Shown here: in pieces, positions 1 to 8,037 of the stretch
Layout of the letters: every line of letters starts with the position of its first letter
Numbering within the stretch: the stretch's first letter is position 1
Assembly: GCF_001557875.1 (NCBI RefSeq)
Contig: NZ_LNRF01000004.1
Span: 124,001-188,000, forward strand
Origin: Vibrio splendidus
GTDB lineage: Bacteria > Pseudomonadota > Gammaproteobacteria > Enterobacterales > Vibrionaceae
Direction: 5' to 3'
Length of the DNA: 64,000 bases
Translations under genes and position numbers: made by a program
Notes under the pieces: model-generated
Databases searched by the model: none
Seen by the model: only the letters and a program-made list of their open reading frames with translations
Told to the model about the DNA's origin: nothing

Positions 1-73
1 TTGTTAGACCTGCGATGATTTCAGTGCGCACATTGGTGCCATTTTCACTGAGTTTGAATAGCTTTTCGAACAT
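1..73 (-). CDS. NCS2/AzgA-type purine permease, N-terminal fragment
   Basis: Only the first 24 codons are in the window; the gene runs off the left edge. The visible start reads MFEKLFKLSENGTNVRTEII, followed by AGL. This is the typical opening of AzgA-type (NCS2) hypoxanthine/guanine/adenine permeases, inner-membrane proton symporters. An AGGA ribosome-binding site lies about 10 bases upstream. A sequence matching the PurR operator consensus sits just upstream at 96-111, which fits a purine-uptake role. Family assignment rests on a short stretch and on this operator, so the exact substrate is open. Confidence 0.7.
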   Translation of the reverse strand, partial: MFEKLFKLSENGTNVRTEIIAGLT

Positions 74-95
74 TATCGAATCCTATAAGGGTAAA

Positions 96-111
96 AAGTA
101 AACGGTTGCGT
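96..111 (-). promoter_or_regulatory. PurR-type operator upstream of purine permease
   Basis: Read on the minus strand, ACGCAACCGTTTACTT fits the E. coli PurR consensus ANGCAANCGNTTNCNT at every fixed position. It lies about 23 bases before the permease start codon, where repression would be expected. That PurR controls it is inferred from the match and the neighbouring gene. Confidence 0.65.
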
Positions 112-480
112 AATCGATTGGCTGTGGATTATAAAGTTATCAAATAACAAATTCCAGATAGAATTAAGGCTCTAATCGATATTTATCAGAATGCCGTATG
201 AAACAAAGCGATTAAAAACGAAGGTGTTAATAATAAATAGTAATTAAAAACAAACAATTAAGAGCAATAGCGTCAGTAAAATTAGTTGATTATTTTTTCT
301 ACCATCGCTTATTTTCATTGAGAATCTAGCCAGTAAATTCTGAATTCAAACCCACAATAGTTATGTATTTTTCAACAGGATCAGTAATAAAGCGCAAATT
401 GATATTTCGGCGTTTAAAAAACAACCACGCAGAACAGCAGGGAAAGTGACAATATAAAGCGGTTTGGAAAAGTAGCAGGC
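112..480. other. Intergenic region without a gene
   Basis: AT-rich leader between the permease and the minus-strand terminator at 481-510. No open frame with a ribosome-binding site, and no purine-riboswitch core, was found here. It presumably holds the permease promoter. Confidence 0.5.
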
Positions 481-510
481 AAAAAAAACGCCACTCAAAA
501 CTGAGTGGCG
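481..510 (-). terminator. Rho-independent terminator (minus strand)
   Basis: Perfect 9-bp stem CGCCACTCA/TGAGTGGCG (489-497 with 502-510) and a 4-base loop. Eight T residues follow on the minus strand (481-488). It ends a minus-strand transcript that would carry the tiny ORF at 595-681, so that transcript is probably separate from the permease mRNA. Confidence 0.8.
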
Positions 511-594
511 GTAGAATCTGTCAACCAAAAGGGCTGTAAAAGAATTCCAATATATAGGGGTGAACAAAACTGTTCGAGTTACATGCTTACGGTA

Positions 595-681
595 TTAGTA
601 ACCAAAGCTTGTAGGGTATGCAAAGTTGCTAGTGTAAACAGAGCTGTTAAGCCAGAACATTGCAGATGGTAAACCTTTCAT
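595..681 (-). CDS. Candidate 28-residue small protein (or sRNA-borne ORF)
   Basis: A 28-codon frame starts MKGLPSAMFWLNSS and ends with an aromatic tail (PTSFGY). It has a strong AAGGTGA ribosome-binding site 5-6 bases before the ATG. It lies inside an apparent stand-alone unit: a possible promoter at 795-822, a leader of about 107 bases, the ORF, and a strong terminator at 481-510. I do not recognise the peptide. It is rich in aromatic residues and has no charged residue after Lys2. It could be a translated small protein, an ORF on a dual-function RNA, or chance. Confidence 0.45.
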   Translation of the reverse strand: MKGLPSAMFWLNSSVYTSNFAYPTSFGY

Positions 682-794
682 AACTATCACCTTAATAAAT
701 CAATAAAAAACGAATTTGATTTCTCGGTTCCTTGGAGGCGATAAAACGGACTCATCCTTTGAGCATTTACTCTTCATCTCAGAAGTTGGTTATT

Positions 795-822
795 AATATA
801 CCTCAAAGAAAAAAGATTACAA
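795..822 (-). promoter_or_regulatory. Possible sigma-70 promoter for the small ORF/sRNA
   Basis: On the minus strand, TTGTAA (822-817) is separated by 16 bases from TATATT (800-795), giving a predicted start near 788. The resulting RNA would be about 300 nt long, to the terminator at 481-510. The region is AT-rich, so chance matches are possible. Confidence 0.35.
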
Positions 823-1137
823 GTATTTTTTGCTATACGTCACACTTTTAGTCAATTAAGGTTATTTTGCAAACTTATTTTCGTAATAAAATTACAAAAT
901 AGAATTAAACAAACGTTTGCCCATACCATTTATAAGCATCAAGGCGCTTAATTGTGATCAGAGGGACAAGATCGCTTTCAAAATTTGAGGTATTTGAGGT
1001 TTAGAACCGCTACTCGTCAAAACGCTCAAGTGGTATGCTGTTGCCATCAAAACAGACCCATATTTTAGATTTTTGTTCTAGATATCCACCTACACAAACC
1101 CTAAATATATGGTTATCAAATAAAAAAGGAGTCATCC
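823..1137. other. Intergenic region upstream of pepD
   Basis: No gene seen. The stretch between the candidate small-RNA promoter and pepD must contain the pepD promoter. I could not single out a convincing -35/-10 pair or operator. Confidence 0.4.
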
Positions 1138-2610
1138 GTGTCTGAATTCCATTCTGAGATCAGTAAATTATCCCCTGCCCCTATCTGGCAGTTCTTCGAT
1201 AAGATTTGCTCAATCCCACACCCTTCTAAGCATGAAGAAGAGCTTGCTCAATACATTATTGCTTGGGCAACAGAGCAAGGCCTAGATGTACGTCGTGACC
1301 CAACGGGCAACGTATTCATCAAAAAGCCTGCAACGGCGGGTATGGAAAACAAAAAAGGTGTGGTGCTACAAGCTCACATCGATATGGTTCCACAAAAGAA
1401 CGAAGACACAGTTCATGACTTCGCTAAAGATCCAATCCAACCATACATTGATGGTGAGTGGGTTACAGCTAGAGGCACAACGCTTGGCGCTGACAACGGC
1501 ATGGGCATGGCTTCTTGCCTAGCGGTTCTTGCTTCAAACGAAATCCAGCACGGCCCTATCGAAGTTCTACTAACAGTAGATGAAGAAGCAGGCATGACCG
1601 GTGCTTTCGGTCTTGAAGCGGGTTGGTTGGAAGGCGATATCCTTCTTAACACCGATTCAGAGCAAGAAGGCGAAGTGTACATGGGTTGTGCTGGCGGTAT
1701 CGACGGCGCAATGACATTTGAAATTGCTCGTAACGCGATTCCAGCTGACTTCGTAACACGTAAGCTAACGCTAAAAGGCCTAAAAGGCGGTCACTCTGGT
1801 TGTGACATCCACACAGGTCGTGCAAACGCAAACAAACTGCTTGCTCGCTTCCTAGCGGGTCACGCAAAAGAGCTAGACCTTCGCATCGTCGAATTCAAAG
1901 GTGGTAGCCTTCGTAACGCGATCCCTCGTGAAGGTTTCGTAACGGTTGCTGTTCCTGCGGCAAACCAAGAAAGACTGGCTTCACTATACAACTACTACAC
2001 TGAGCTGCTTTCAACAGAGCTAGGCAAAGTAGAAGACAGCATCGTGACTTTCAATGAAGAAGCTTCTGTAGAAATGGGCGCACTTGCGTCAGCAGACCAA
2101 GCTCGCTTTATCGCAGCACTTAACGCATGTCCAAACGGCGTGATTCGTATGAGTGACGAGATTGAAGGCGTTGTTGAGACATCTCTAAACGTAGGTGTTA
2201 TCACAACCGAAGAGAACACAATCACTGTACTTTGCCTAATCCGCTCGCTAATCGACTCTGGCCGTAGCCAAGTTGAAAGCATGCTTCACTCTGTTGCTGA
2301 ACTAGCAGGCGCGAGCATCGAGTTTTCTGGCGCTTACCCAGGTTGGAAGCCAGACGCAGATTCAGAAATCATGCACATCTTCCGCGACATGTACGAAGGT
2401 ATCTACGGTCACAAGCCAAACATCATGGTTATCCATGCTGGTCTTGAGTGTGGTCTATTCAAAGAACCTTACCCGAACATGGATATGGTTTCTTTCGGCC
2501 CAACGATCAAGTTCCCGCACTCTCCTGATGAGAAAGTGAAGATCGACACCGTTGAGCTATTCTGGAACCAAATGGTTGCACTGCTTGAAGCAATCCCAGA
2601 AAAAGCATAA
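1138..2610 (+). CDS. pepD: PepD, aminoacyl-histidine dipeptidase (Xaa-His dipeptidase)
   Basis: Cytosolic M20-family zinc dipeptidase of 490 residues, the usual length for PepD. It cleaves dipeptides, especially those ending in histidine such as carnosine. Visible family features: metal ligands in LQAHIDMVPQ (His80), TLGADNG (Asp119), VDEEAG (Glu149/Glu150) and NTDSE (Asp173), and a late His in KFPHSPDE. Translation begins at a GTG preceded by AAAGGAG with good spacing; no better ATG lies nearby. It stands alone, followed by its own terminator. The family identity is clear. Confidence 0.95.
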   Translation: MSEFHSEISKLSPAPIWQFFDKICSIPHPSKHEEELAQYIIAWATEQGLDVRRDPTGNVFIKKPATAGMENKKGVVLQAHIDMVPQKNEDTVHDFAKDPIQPYIDGEWVTARGTTLGADNGMGMASCLAVLASNEIQHGPIEVLLTVDEEAGMTGAFGLEAGWLEGDILLNTDSEQEGEVYMGCAGGIDGAMTFEIARNAIPADFVTRKLTLKGLKGGHSGCDIHTGRANANKLLARFLAGHAKELDLRIVEFKGGSLRNAIPREGFVTVAVPAANQERLASLYNYYTELLSTELGKVEDSIVTFNEEASVEMGALASADQARFIAALNACPNGVIRMSDEIEGVVETSLNVGVITTEENTITVLCLIRSLIDSGRSQVESMLHSVAELAGASIEFSGAYPGWKPDADSEIMHIFRDMYEGIYGHKPNIMVIHAGLECGLFKEPYPNMDMVSFGPTIKFPHSPDEKVKIDTVELFWNQMVALLEAIPEKA

Positions 2611-2675
2611 TTCGAACCATTATGTTTTCGATAGATAGGATTTCGCGCTAAATACTATTCATCGACACAAAATAA

Positions 2676-2705
2676 AACAGGTACTCAATGAGTACCTGTT
2701 TTTGT
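2676..2705 (+). terminator. Rho-independent terminator after pepD
   Basis: Stem AACAGGTACTC/GAGTACCTGTT with a 3-base loop (2676-2700), followed by a T run. A run of A before the stem may make it work in both directions for the convergent lipoprotein gene. Confidence 0.8.
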
Positions 2706-2746
2706 ATCTAATCTTTGTAATCGACTATTTGTGACTAAAGAAGCAA

Positions 2747-3286
2747 TTAAGCGCGTGAAGCCGCGTAGCTCTCTAGCTCATCAATTGAAGTTTGTGCCAC
2801 GACTTCGCCATCAATGAAGTACGTTACCATCTCGCCATCGCGAACACCGATTAACGTCGCACGCTCACCAGACTGGTAAGTAATGTCCATTTGGATCGTA
2901 TTTTCATCAATCTGCTGCATTTGGCCTTTCTCAATCACATCTGCACTTGTGATCGGACCAACAGGTGCTTCCGTTAGAGACGGATCAAGTTGGTGGTTGA
3001 TGTCTAGGTAAGTATCAGTCTTAGTATCAAAGATGTGCGGAGCACCTGTTAGTGGGTTGCTACCTGTCCAGAACTCTAGTGAGTTGAATACTAGGTAATC
3101 GGCAGCAACCGTTAGACCATATGCAGGTGCAAGTAGCATGTTCAAACCACCACGAGCGTAACGGTTATCAACAGCCTTGATGTTGAACTTCATTAGGTAA
3201 CCCGTAACTGCGTTGCTACCAACACAGCCAGATAAAGCAACAGATACCACCGCTAGTGCTACAACTTTTGAAATTGTTTTTTTCAT
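2747..3286 (-). CDS. DUF3332-family lipoprotein
   Basis: A 179-residue protein with a classic lipoprotein signal: basic start MKKTISK, hydrophobic stretch, and lipobox LSGC with Cys21 as the lipidated residue. After Cys it shows the DUF3332 pattern (RYARGGLNMLLAPAYG, LVFNSLEFWTGSNP). Members are common in Vibrio and Shewanella, and no function is established. Likely an envelope protein. It is transcribed alone, convergent with pepD. The start is set by a GAGAT ribosome-binding site about 8 bases upstream. Confidence 0.8.
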   Translation of the reverse strand: MKKTISKVVALAVVSVALSGCVGSNAVTGYLMKFNIKAVDNRYARGGLNMLLAPAYGLTVAADYLVFNSLEFWTGSNPLTGAPHIFDTKTDTYLDINHQLDPSLTEAPVGPITSADVIEKGQMQQIDENTIQMDITYQSGERATLIGVRDGEMVTYFIDGEVVAQTSIDELESYAASRA

Positions 3287-3557
3287 TTTGATCTCGATAT
3301 TTTAATTTGGCCGCCAAAAAATGGCGATGGATAATACCAACCAATCGAATGATAAATATCAGCGTTAAATCAATGTTTTGTCAGAGAATTCACAATTTGA
3401 AACACCCTTCAATAAGCCAAATAAAAAACTGAAACCAATTCAGAACCCACTTAATAAAAAACTTTTGTCGTCACCGTAAAGCGATTGATTCGTACTAAAA
3501 ATCAACGATTGCTACATTCCGTGTTAACGAATTATCACCATGTTGAGAACAACCTAA

Positions 3558-4604
3558 ATGGCAAGACTAAAACCTAATCAACCATTCGAATTACTTGGTT
3601 ATACTGTTCAGCCAGGACAGCGAATGGAGATTGAACTGCAAGCAGCTCAGCTTTACACGCACTCTCCACTTTCGATCCCGATTGAAATTATTCACGGTCG
3701 CCAAGCAGGCCCAACACTGATGGTAAATGCGGCTATCCACGGCGATGAGCTAAACGGTGTTGAGATTGCAAGACAACTGACAAATGCGATTGATCCAAAG
3801 AAACTGAAAGGGACATTAATTGTTGTGCCTATCGTTAACGTGTTTGGCTTTATCCATAAATCTCGTTACCTACCAGACCGTCGTGACCTAAACCGTTGCT
3901 TCCCTGGCAGTGAGAAAGGATCGTTAACATCACGCATCGCTTACACCTTCTTTGAGAACGTAGCAAAGCACTGTGATTACATTCTGGATCTACACACGGG
4001 CGCGATTCACCGTACCAATCTGCCACAGATTCGTGCAAACCTATCGAACCCTGAAACACTGCGCATCGCAAAAGCGTTTGCAACACCCGTGATCATTGAT
4101 TCTCCACTGCGTGACGGTTCACTGCGTAGCGAAGCGGAAAAACTGGGTATTCCTGTATTAACTTACGAAGGTGGTGAAGCGCTGCGTTTTGATCACCTAG
4201 CGATTCGTGCGGGTTACCTTGGCGTGCATCAAGTGATGAAAGAAATCGGCATGCTGCGTCCTAACCGTAAGAAGTTACCAGAGCCAGTATTGAGCAAATC
4301 CACCAGCTGGATCCGCGCTGAATCAGACGGAATTTTGCGCAACATGGTGAGACTTGGCGAACAGGTTGAAGCAGGACAAACCCTTGCTTACATCAGCTCT
4401 CCATTGGGTCACCAAGAAGGCCAAGTGATCACAACCAAAGGCGGTATCGTGATTGGTCAGCAAACTCTACCTTTGGTCAACGAAGGTGATGCTGTGTTCC
4501 ATATTGCTTACTTCAAGCAAGACGATGAAGAAGTAGGACAATCAGTAGAAAGCTACATTGAAGAAGTGGCAGAAGACGATTGGCTAACTGCGCTGAATAA
4601 CTGA
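3558..4604 (+). CDS. Succinylglutamate desuccinylase/aspartoacylase-family metallohydrolase
   Basis: A 348-residue zinc carboxypeptidase-fold protein (M14, AstE/AspA branch). Zinc ligands are visible as His61 and Glu64 in AAIHGDELNG and His146 in LDLHTGA; the catalytic Glu is probably Glu204 in TYEGGEA. After about residue 250 there is a beta-rich tail (DGILRNMVRLGEQVEAGQTL) resembling a biotinyl/lipoyl-like hammerhead, common in this branch. The substrate cannot be read from sequence: it is not part of an arginine-succinylation (ast) cluster, so a true AstE role is unlikely. It stands alone and ends at a strong bidirectional terminator. Confidence 0.8.
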   Translation: MARLKPNQPFELLGYTVQPGQRMEIELQAAQLYTHSPLSIPIEIIHGRQAGPTLMVNAAIHGDELNGVEIARQLTNAIDPKKLKGTLIVVPIVNVFGFIHKSRYLPDRRDLNRCFPGSEKGSLTSRIAYTFFENVAKHCDYILDLHTGAIHRTNLPQIRANLSNPETLRIAKAFATPVIIDSPLRDGSLRSEAEKLGIPVLTYEGGEALRFDHLAIRAGYLGVHQVMKEIGMLRPNRKKLPEPVLSKSTSWIRAESDGILRNMVRLGEQVEAGQTLAYISSPLGHQEGQVITTKGGIVIGQQTLPLVNEGDAVFHIAYFKQDDEEVGQSVESYIEEVAEDDWLTALNN

Positions 4605-4696
4605 TCAGACAATGCTTAACAGTTTAAGAGCTCGACGTTAAAAGCGAGAAGCCAAAACAGTGCTCTTAAACACAATAAAACAGAACTCCACAAACT

Positions 4697-4756
4697 AAAA
4701 AGCCCCAATATACTTTTAACTAGAAAGAGAAAAGTTGTATCGGGGCTTTTTTTTTA
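4697..4756. terminator. Bidirectional terminator
   Basis: AAAAGCCCC pairs with GGGGCTTTT across a partly paired interior of about 35 bases containing CTTTT/AAAAG. A poly-T run on the plus side and a poly-A run before the stem suit termination from both convergent genes. Confidence 0.75.
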
Positions 4757-4807
4757 CAAATCCCTTATCTTAAAATTAAGGGATCTATAAATTAGTCATG
4801 CACTGAA

Positions 4808-5125
4808 TTATTCAGCGTCTTCTTGCTCTTCTGCACGAGCTTTAGCGCGCGCTTCACGTGCTTGCTCAGCTTTAAGCTCTTTAGTGTGACGTAGTTCGTC
4901 ACGCTCTTTACGCTGTTCTGATTTACGCTCGTTACGTTCAGCTTGGTTTGCGATGAAAGATGCTAGCTCTTTCTCTGCCCACTCTTGTGCTAGAGCTTCA
5001 GTTTCGAAACCAGACTCACGCTTAGATACTGTAGTGCTGCGAGACGTTACTTGACGAGTAATCTCTGCACACCAACCGTTGCGTTTTTCTGTAAGGCGGA
5101 TATCAAATTTTTTGTTCTTAGACAT
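4808..5125 (-). CDS. DUF3622-family protein
   Basis: A 105-residue, highly charged protein. The N-terminal 60 residues (FDIRLTEKRNGWCAEITRQV, then SRSTTVSKRESGF) form a probable small alpha/beta domain. The last 45 are a Lys/Glu/Arg/Ala-rich helix, probably a coiled coil. This matches my recollection of the Vibrio DUF3622 family, which has no known function. There is no signal peptide, so it is cytosolic. It is a single gene with terminator 4697-4756 downstream. Confidence 0.7.
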   Translation of the reverse strand: MSKNKKFDIRLTEKRNGWCAEITRQVTSRSTTVSKRESGFETEALAQEWAEKELASFIANQAERNERKSEQRKERDELRHTKELKAEQAREARAKARAEEQEDAE

Positions 5126-5478
5126 GTTCTATTTTTCCTAAGGGAGATCATTAAGGGATCGGTCAACTTTGATAACTCCATCTAAGTGAGCATCTTTTAA
5201 CACCATCCCTTGGTAAGCGCGGTATTAGAGCACAAATCAATGAATATTGCTGCAAATATTTGCAGCGGATCACACTCCAATGCTGCAAATCGTTTGCGCC
5301 TGATTTCAATTAATTCGTAACTCCCAATTCACCATCAACTTCTGCCCTATTTTATCGACAACAATGAAATGGACTATGCTCAAACAGAGATAAATGAAAG
5401 AGATACCTGCTTGCTCAGGTTTATAGACTCTATTATCTCACCTACTCCGCCCATAATTAAAATAGCTAAGGAGTTGCT
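5126..5478. other. Divergent intergenic region with two dyads
   Basis: A 353-bp gap between the divergent DUF3622 gene and the adenine-deaminase-type gene. It holds the palindromes at 5249-5266 and 5282-5300 and no gene. Adenine riboswitches occur before add in some vibrios; no such core was seen here. Confidence 0.5.
5249..5300. promoter_or_regulatory. Pair of TGCAAA-type palindromes (candidate operators)
   Basis: GCTGCAAATATTTGCAGC at 5249-5266 is a perfect 18-bp palindrome. A second imperfect one with GCAAA and TTTGC arms lies at 5282-5300. They are about 34 bases apart, near three helical turns, with a CRP-like half-site GGATCACA between them. The regulator is unknown. They resemble PurR/LacI-type half-sites but lack the PurR central CG (first copy) or carry an extra base (second copy). 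Confidence 0.45.
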
Positions 5479-6489
5479 ATGGATAGCTTCATCAAAAATT
5501 TACCTAAGGTTGAGCTGCACTTGCATATAGAAGGCACATTAGAGCCAGAGTTGATGTTCCAACTCGCCAAGCGTAATAACGTGTCGATTCCCTTTGAGAC
5601 CCCTGACCAAGTCCGAGACGCGTACCAGTTCCACAATCTTCAATCCTTTCTCGATATCTATTATCAAGGCGCAAACGTACTGATTCATGAACAGGATTTC
5701 TATGACCTGACGTGGGCTTATCTGTTGAAGTGCCAGCAAGATAATGTGGTTCATACTGAGATATTCTTCGACCCTCAGACTCACACTGAACGCGGCATTG
5801 ACTTTGAAGTCATCGTCGGCGGGATTACTCGAGCTTTGAATCAAGCAGAGCGAGAACTTGGCATCAGCAGCCAACTGATTATGTGTTTTCTGCGTCACCT
5901 TGATGAAGACAGTGCTTTTGAAACTCTCAAACAAGCCCTTCCCTATAAAGATAAGATCATTGCCGTTGGGTTAGATTCATCAGAACAGGGGAATCCGCCA
6001 GAGAAGTTTAAGCATGTCTTTCAAGAAGCGCTCAACCAAGGGTTCCTAACTGTCGCACACGCAGGAGAAGAAGGCCCCGCACAAAATATTATCGATGCAC
6101 TGAGCTTGTTAGGCATTACCCGAATTGATCATGGTATTCGCTGTGTTGAAGATGAAGAGCTGATGGAACAGTTAATCGTTAAACGCACACCACTAACGGT
6201 CTGCCCGTTGTCGAACACCAAGCTCAAGGTATTTGATACTATGCAAGAGCACAACATCGTCGAGTTGCTGAGAAAAGGGCTGTGTGTCACCATCAATTCC
6301 GATGATCCCGCTTACTTCGGTGGCTACATGAATGATAACTTCCTAGCGGTTGCTAACGCTCATCCTGTCACTTATCAAGAATTAGCTCAGTTCAGTATTA
6401 ATGCGGTGGAAGCCAGTTTCATCTCCCCTCACGCCAAGGAAGACCTCATTACACAGGTACGCCAATACTTGGTAGCGAATACTCAATAA
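5479..6489 (+). CDS. Adenine deaminase-type member of the adenosine/AMP deaminase family
   Basis: A 336-residue cytosolic metal-dependent deaminase. The metal and catalytic residues are in place: His14 and His16 in ELHLHIEGT, His193 and Glu196 in VAHAGEEG, His217 in IDHGIRC, Asp274/Asp275 in NSDDPAYFG. The LPKVELHLHIEGTLEPE opening, FFDPQTHT and PAYFGGYM segments match the adenine-deaminase (Aah1/Pseudomonas PA0148-like) subfamily better than E. coli Add (HVHLDG type). Adenine to hypoxanthine is therefore the more likely reaction, although such genes are often labelled add. The start is set by an AAGGAG site. It is monocistronic. Confidence 0.85.
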   Translation: MDSFIKNLPKVELHLHIEGTLEPELMFQLAKRNNVSIPFETPDQVRDAYQFHNLQSFLDIYYQGANVLIHEQDFYDLTWAYLLKCQQDNVVHTEIFFDPQTHTERGIDFEVIVGGITRALNQAERELGISSQLIMCFLRHLDEDSAFETLKQALPYKDKIIAVGLDSSEQGNPPEKFKHVFQEALNQGFLTVAHAGEEGPAQNIIDALSLLGITRIDHGIRCVEDEELMEQLIVKRTPLTVCPLSNTKLKVFDTMQEHNIVELLRKGLCVTINSDDPAYFGGYMNDNFLAVANAHPVTYQELAQFSINAVEASFISPHAKEDLITQVRQYLVANTQ

Positions 6490-6564
6490 GTTCATAACAG
6501 TTTATTTCGATTAAAAAAGGGAAACTCAACACTTCCCTTTATTAATCAATGCATTGAAATCGAT

Positions 6565-7749
6565 TTATCCCGGATGACCATCCACTCGTGGCGTTAGTAA
6601 CATCATGCCGAACTTCCAGATAAACAGACCAAACGCCAGTGTCCACAAACCGGCACTGATGTTGACCATCTCAAATAAATACGCCGGGAAGAAAGTCACA
6701 CCTAAACTACGAACGAGTGCCGCGATAAAAATAGCCGAGAACGCCAAAGCCATACTTGGCCCTTTATAGATAGCACGACCAGTATGCCCCATCGTCACGC
6801 GCGTGATCATCGCCAGAATTAACCCACTCAAACCGCCAATAGCAAACAAGTGCAGCATATTATGGCTCGCGAACGGGTTGTCTAATAAACCGCGTAACAG
6901 CAAGCTTAGAGGGATACATAGATAAGCCGCATGCAGCGACCACACCAAGGGTTCAGACAGCGTTGTCCAAGGTTTCCAGCGGATAAAGCGCACCAATTGA
7001 GTCACGCCAGCAAACACCATTAACTCATTACCTACTTGAGCAAAGGTCAATGGGAAGAAGCTCAACACAAATAAACCAACCAAAGGTAGATTGGCTAACC
7101 ATTCCAACCAAACCAAGGGCTGTGCTTTTTCAAACTCAAAACGACGCGCCGTAAAGAATGGGATCACTCGCCCACCCATCACTGATAACAGCAAGGTAAA
7201 CCACCACAACATAGCCTGCCAAACTGCAGACGATGGGAATGGAGGCATCCCCTTAATGGTCGCGTAACTAGCAAAGTTCGCCACGATAGCCAATATAAAC
7301 AGCGGCACAAAAAACAGGTTCTTCCAGCCTTTCGACTTCACGACACGAAAACCAATTTCGTAAGCGGCGAAGATTAAGAACAGCGCCTCAACCGTCGAGA
7401 TCAGCCATAACGGTGAGGGTGTCCAAAACAGAATGCGAGGTGCCAACCACAATCCAACTAGTGCGGCTAATCGATAATGCTTGGTGCCATTGACCCCTGT
7501 CCAAGTTTGCACTGCAGTGAGCACAAAGCCGACAACAATCGCCATCGAAAAACCAAACAACATCTCATGCACGTGCCACCACAATGCGGGAACGTTTAAA
7601 ATCTCAGGCTGACCGTTTTGGAACATGATGACCCAAGCTACAATCGCGATCACGGCATAGAGACTGCCTAAAAAGAAGAAAGGTCGAAAGCCTAAACGCA
7701 GGTAGGCTGGAATCGCGTCTTCTACACTTTTATCTGTGATATTTAACAA
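6565..7749 (-). CDS. nnrS: NnrS-family membrane protein (nitric oxide stress)
   Basis: A 394-residue integral membrane protein with about 12 hydrophobic segments. The family signature is clear: RLGFRPFFFLGS near the start, WWHVHEMLFGF and the histidine-bearing HNMLHLFAIGGLSG and MGHTGRAIY segments, probable haem/metal ligands. NnrS proteins are induced under denitrifying or nitric-oxide stress and protect iron-sulphur metabolism; the biochemical activity is not settled. A good FNR/Nnr-type site lies 50-57 bases before the start and a long dyad just beyond. It is a single gene. Confidence 0.92.
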   Translation of the reverse strand: MLNITDKSVEDAIPAYLRLGFRPFFFLGSLYAVIAIVAWVIMFQNGQPEILNVPALWWHVHEMLFGFSMAIVVGFVLTAVQTWTGVNGTKHYRLAALVGLWLAPRILFWTPSPLWLISTVEALFLIFAAYEIGFRVVKSKGWKNLFFVPLFILAIVANFASYATIKGMPPFPSSAVWQAMLWWFTLLLSVMGGRVIPFFTARRFEFEKAQPLVWLEWLANLPLVGLFVLSFFPLTFAQVGNELMVFAGVTQLVRFIRWKPWTTLSEPLVWSLHAAYLCIPLSLLLRGLLDNPFASHNMLHLFAIGGLSGLILAMITRVTMGHTGRAIYKGPSMALAFSAIFIAALVRSLGVTFFPAYLFEMVNISAGLWTLAFGLFIWKFGMMLLTPRVDGHPG

Positions 7750-7799
7750 ACTCGCTCCTAATTCTCAGATAAGCGGCCAAGGTATTACCTAAACCAAAT

Positions 7800-7813
7800 T
7801 TGGTGTGCATCAA
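7800..7813 (-). promoter_or_regulatory. FNR/NNR-type site upstream of nnrS
   Basis: TTGGT-GTGC-ATCAA matches the FNR consensus TTGAT-N4-ATCAA at 9 of 10 positions. Its centre lies about 57 bases before the nnrS ATG, consistent with activation under low oxygen or nitric oxide. FNR and Nnr/Dnr share this motif, so the protein is not fixed. Confidence 0.6.
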
Positions 7814-7818
7814 ATCCG

Positions 7819-7843
7819 ATGCAATATGCAGATCATATTGCAT
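7819..7843. promoter_or_regulatory. 10-bp-arm dyad upstream of nnrS
   Basis: ATGCAATATG and CATATTGCAT are perfect inverted arms separated by CAGAT. The outer GATGCA/TGCATG parts recall NsrR-type sites, but the spacing is not the standard one. A candidate operator for nnrS or for the divergent gene at 8038. Confidence 0.45.
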
Positions 7844-8037
7844 GAAACGCGCCAATTGGATAAAACTAGTAAAAACAGCGACTCACGAGATTCACCAACC
7901 AATAAACAAGTCAAAAAAACACAACCAAAAGAGTCATAAAGACATATAGATGTATAAATAGAAACTTACTGACTTTTGGTATCTCGCCACATATAGTAAG
8001 ACTAGACTTAAATGGAACAACTCAGACAAGGAATGCG

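Noticed and set aside
361..567. 68-codon minus-strand ORF
   Set aside because: It runs through the perfect terminator at 481-510, has no ribosome-binding site and is hydrophobic in an AT-rich way expected by chance.
719..770. Hammerhead-ribozyme-like bases (GATGAGTCCG and GAGAAAT on the minus strand)
   Set aside because: The two core parts are present but no proper stem II or stems I/III can be drawn; treated as chance in the leader of the small ORF.
5249..5300. PurR boxes
   Set aside because: The first dyad lacks the central CG and the second has one extra central base; kept only as operators of unknown factor.
5301..5478. Adenine (purine) riboswitch before the deaminase gene
   Set aside because: Such a switch is known before add in V. 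vulnificus, but no three-way-junction core or conserved loop bases were seen here.
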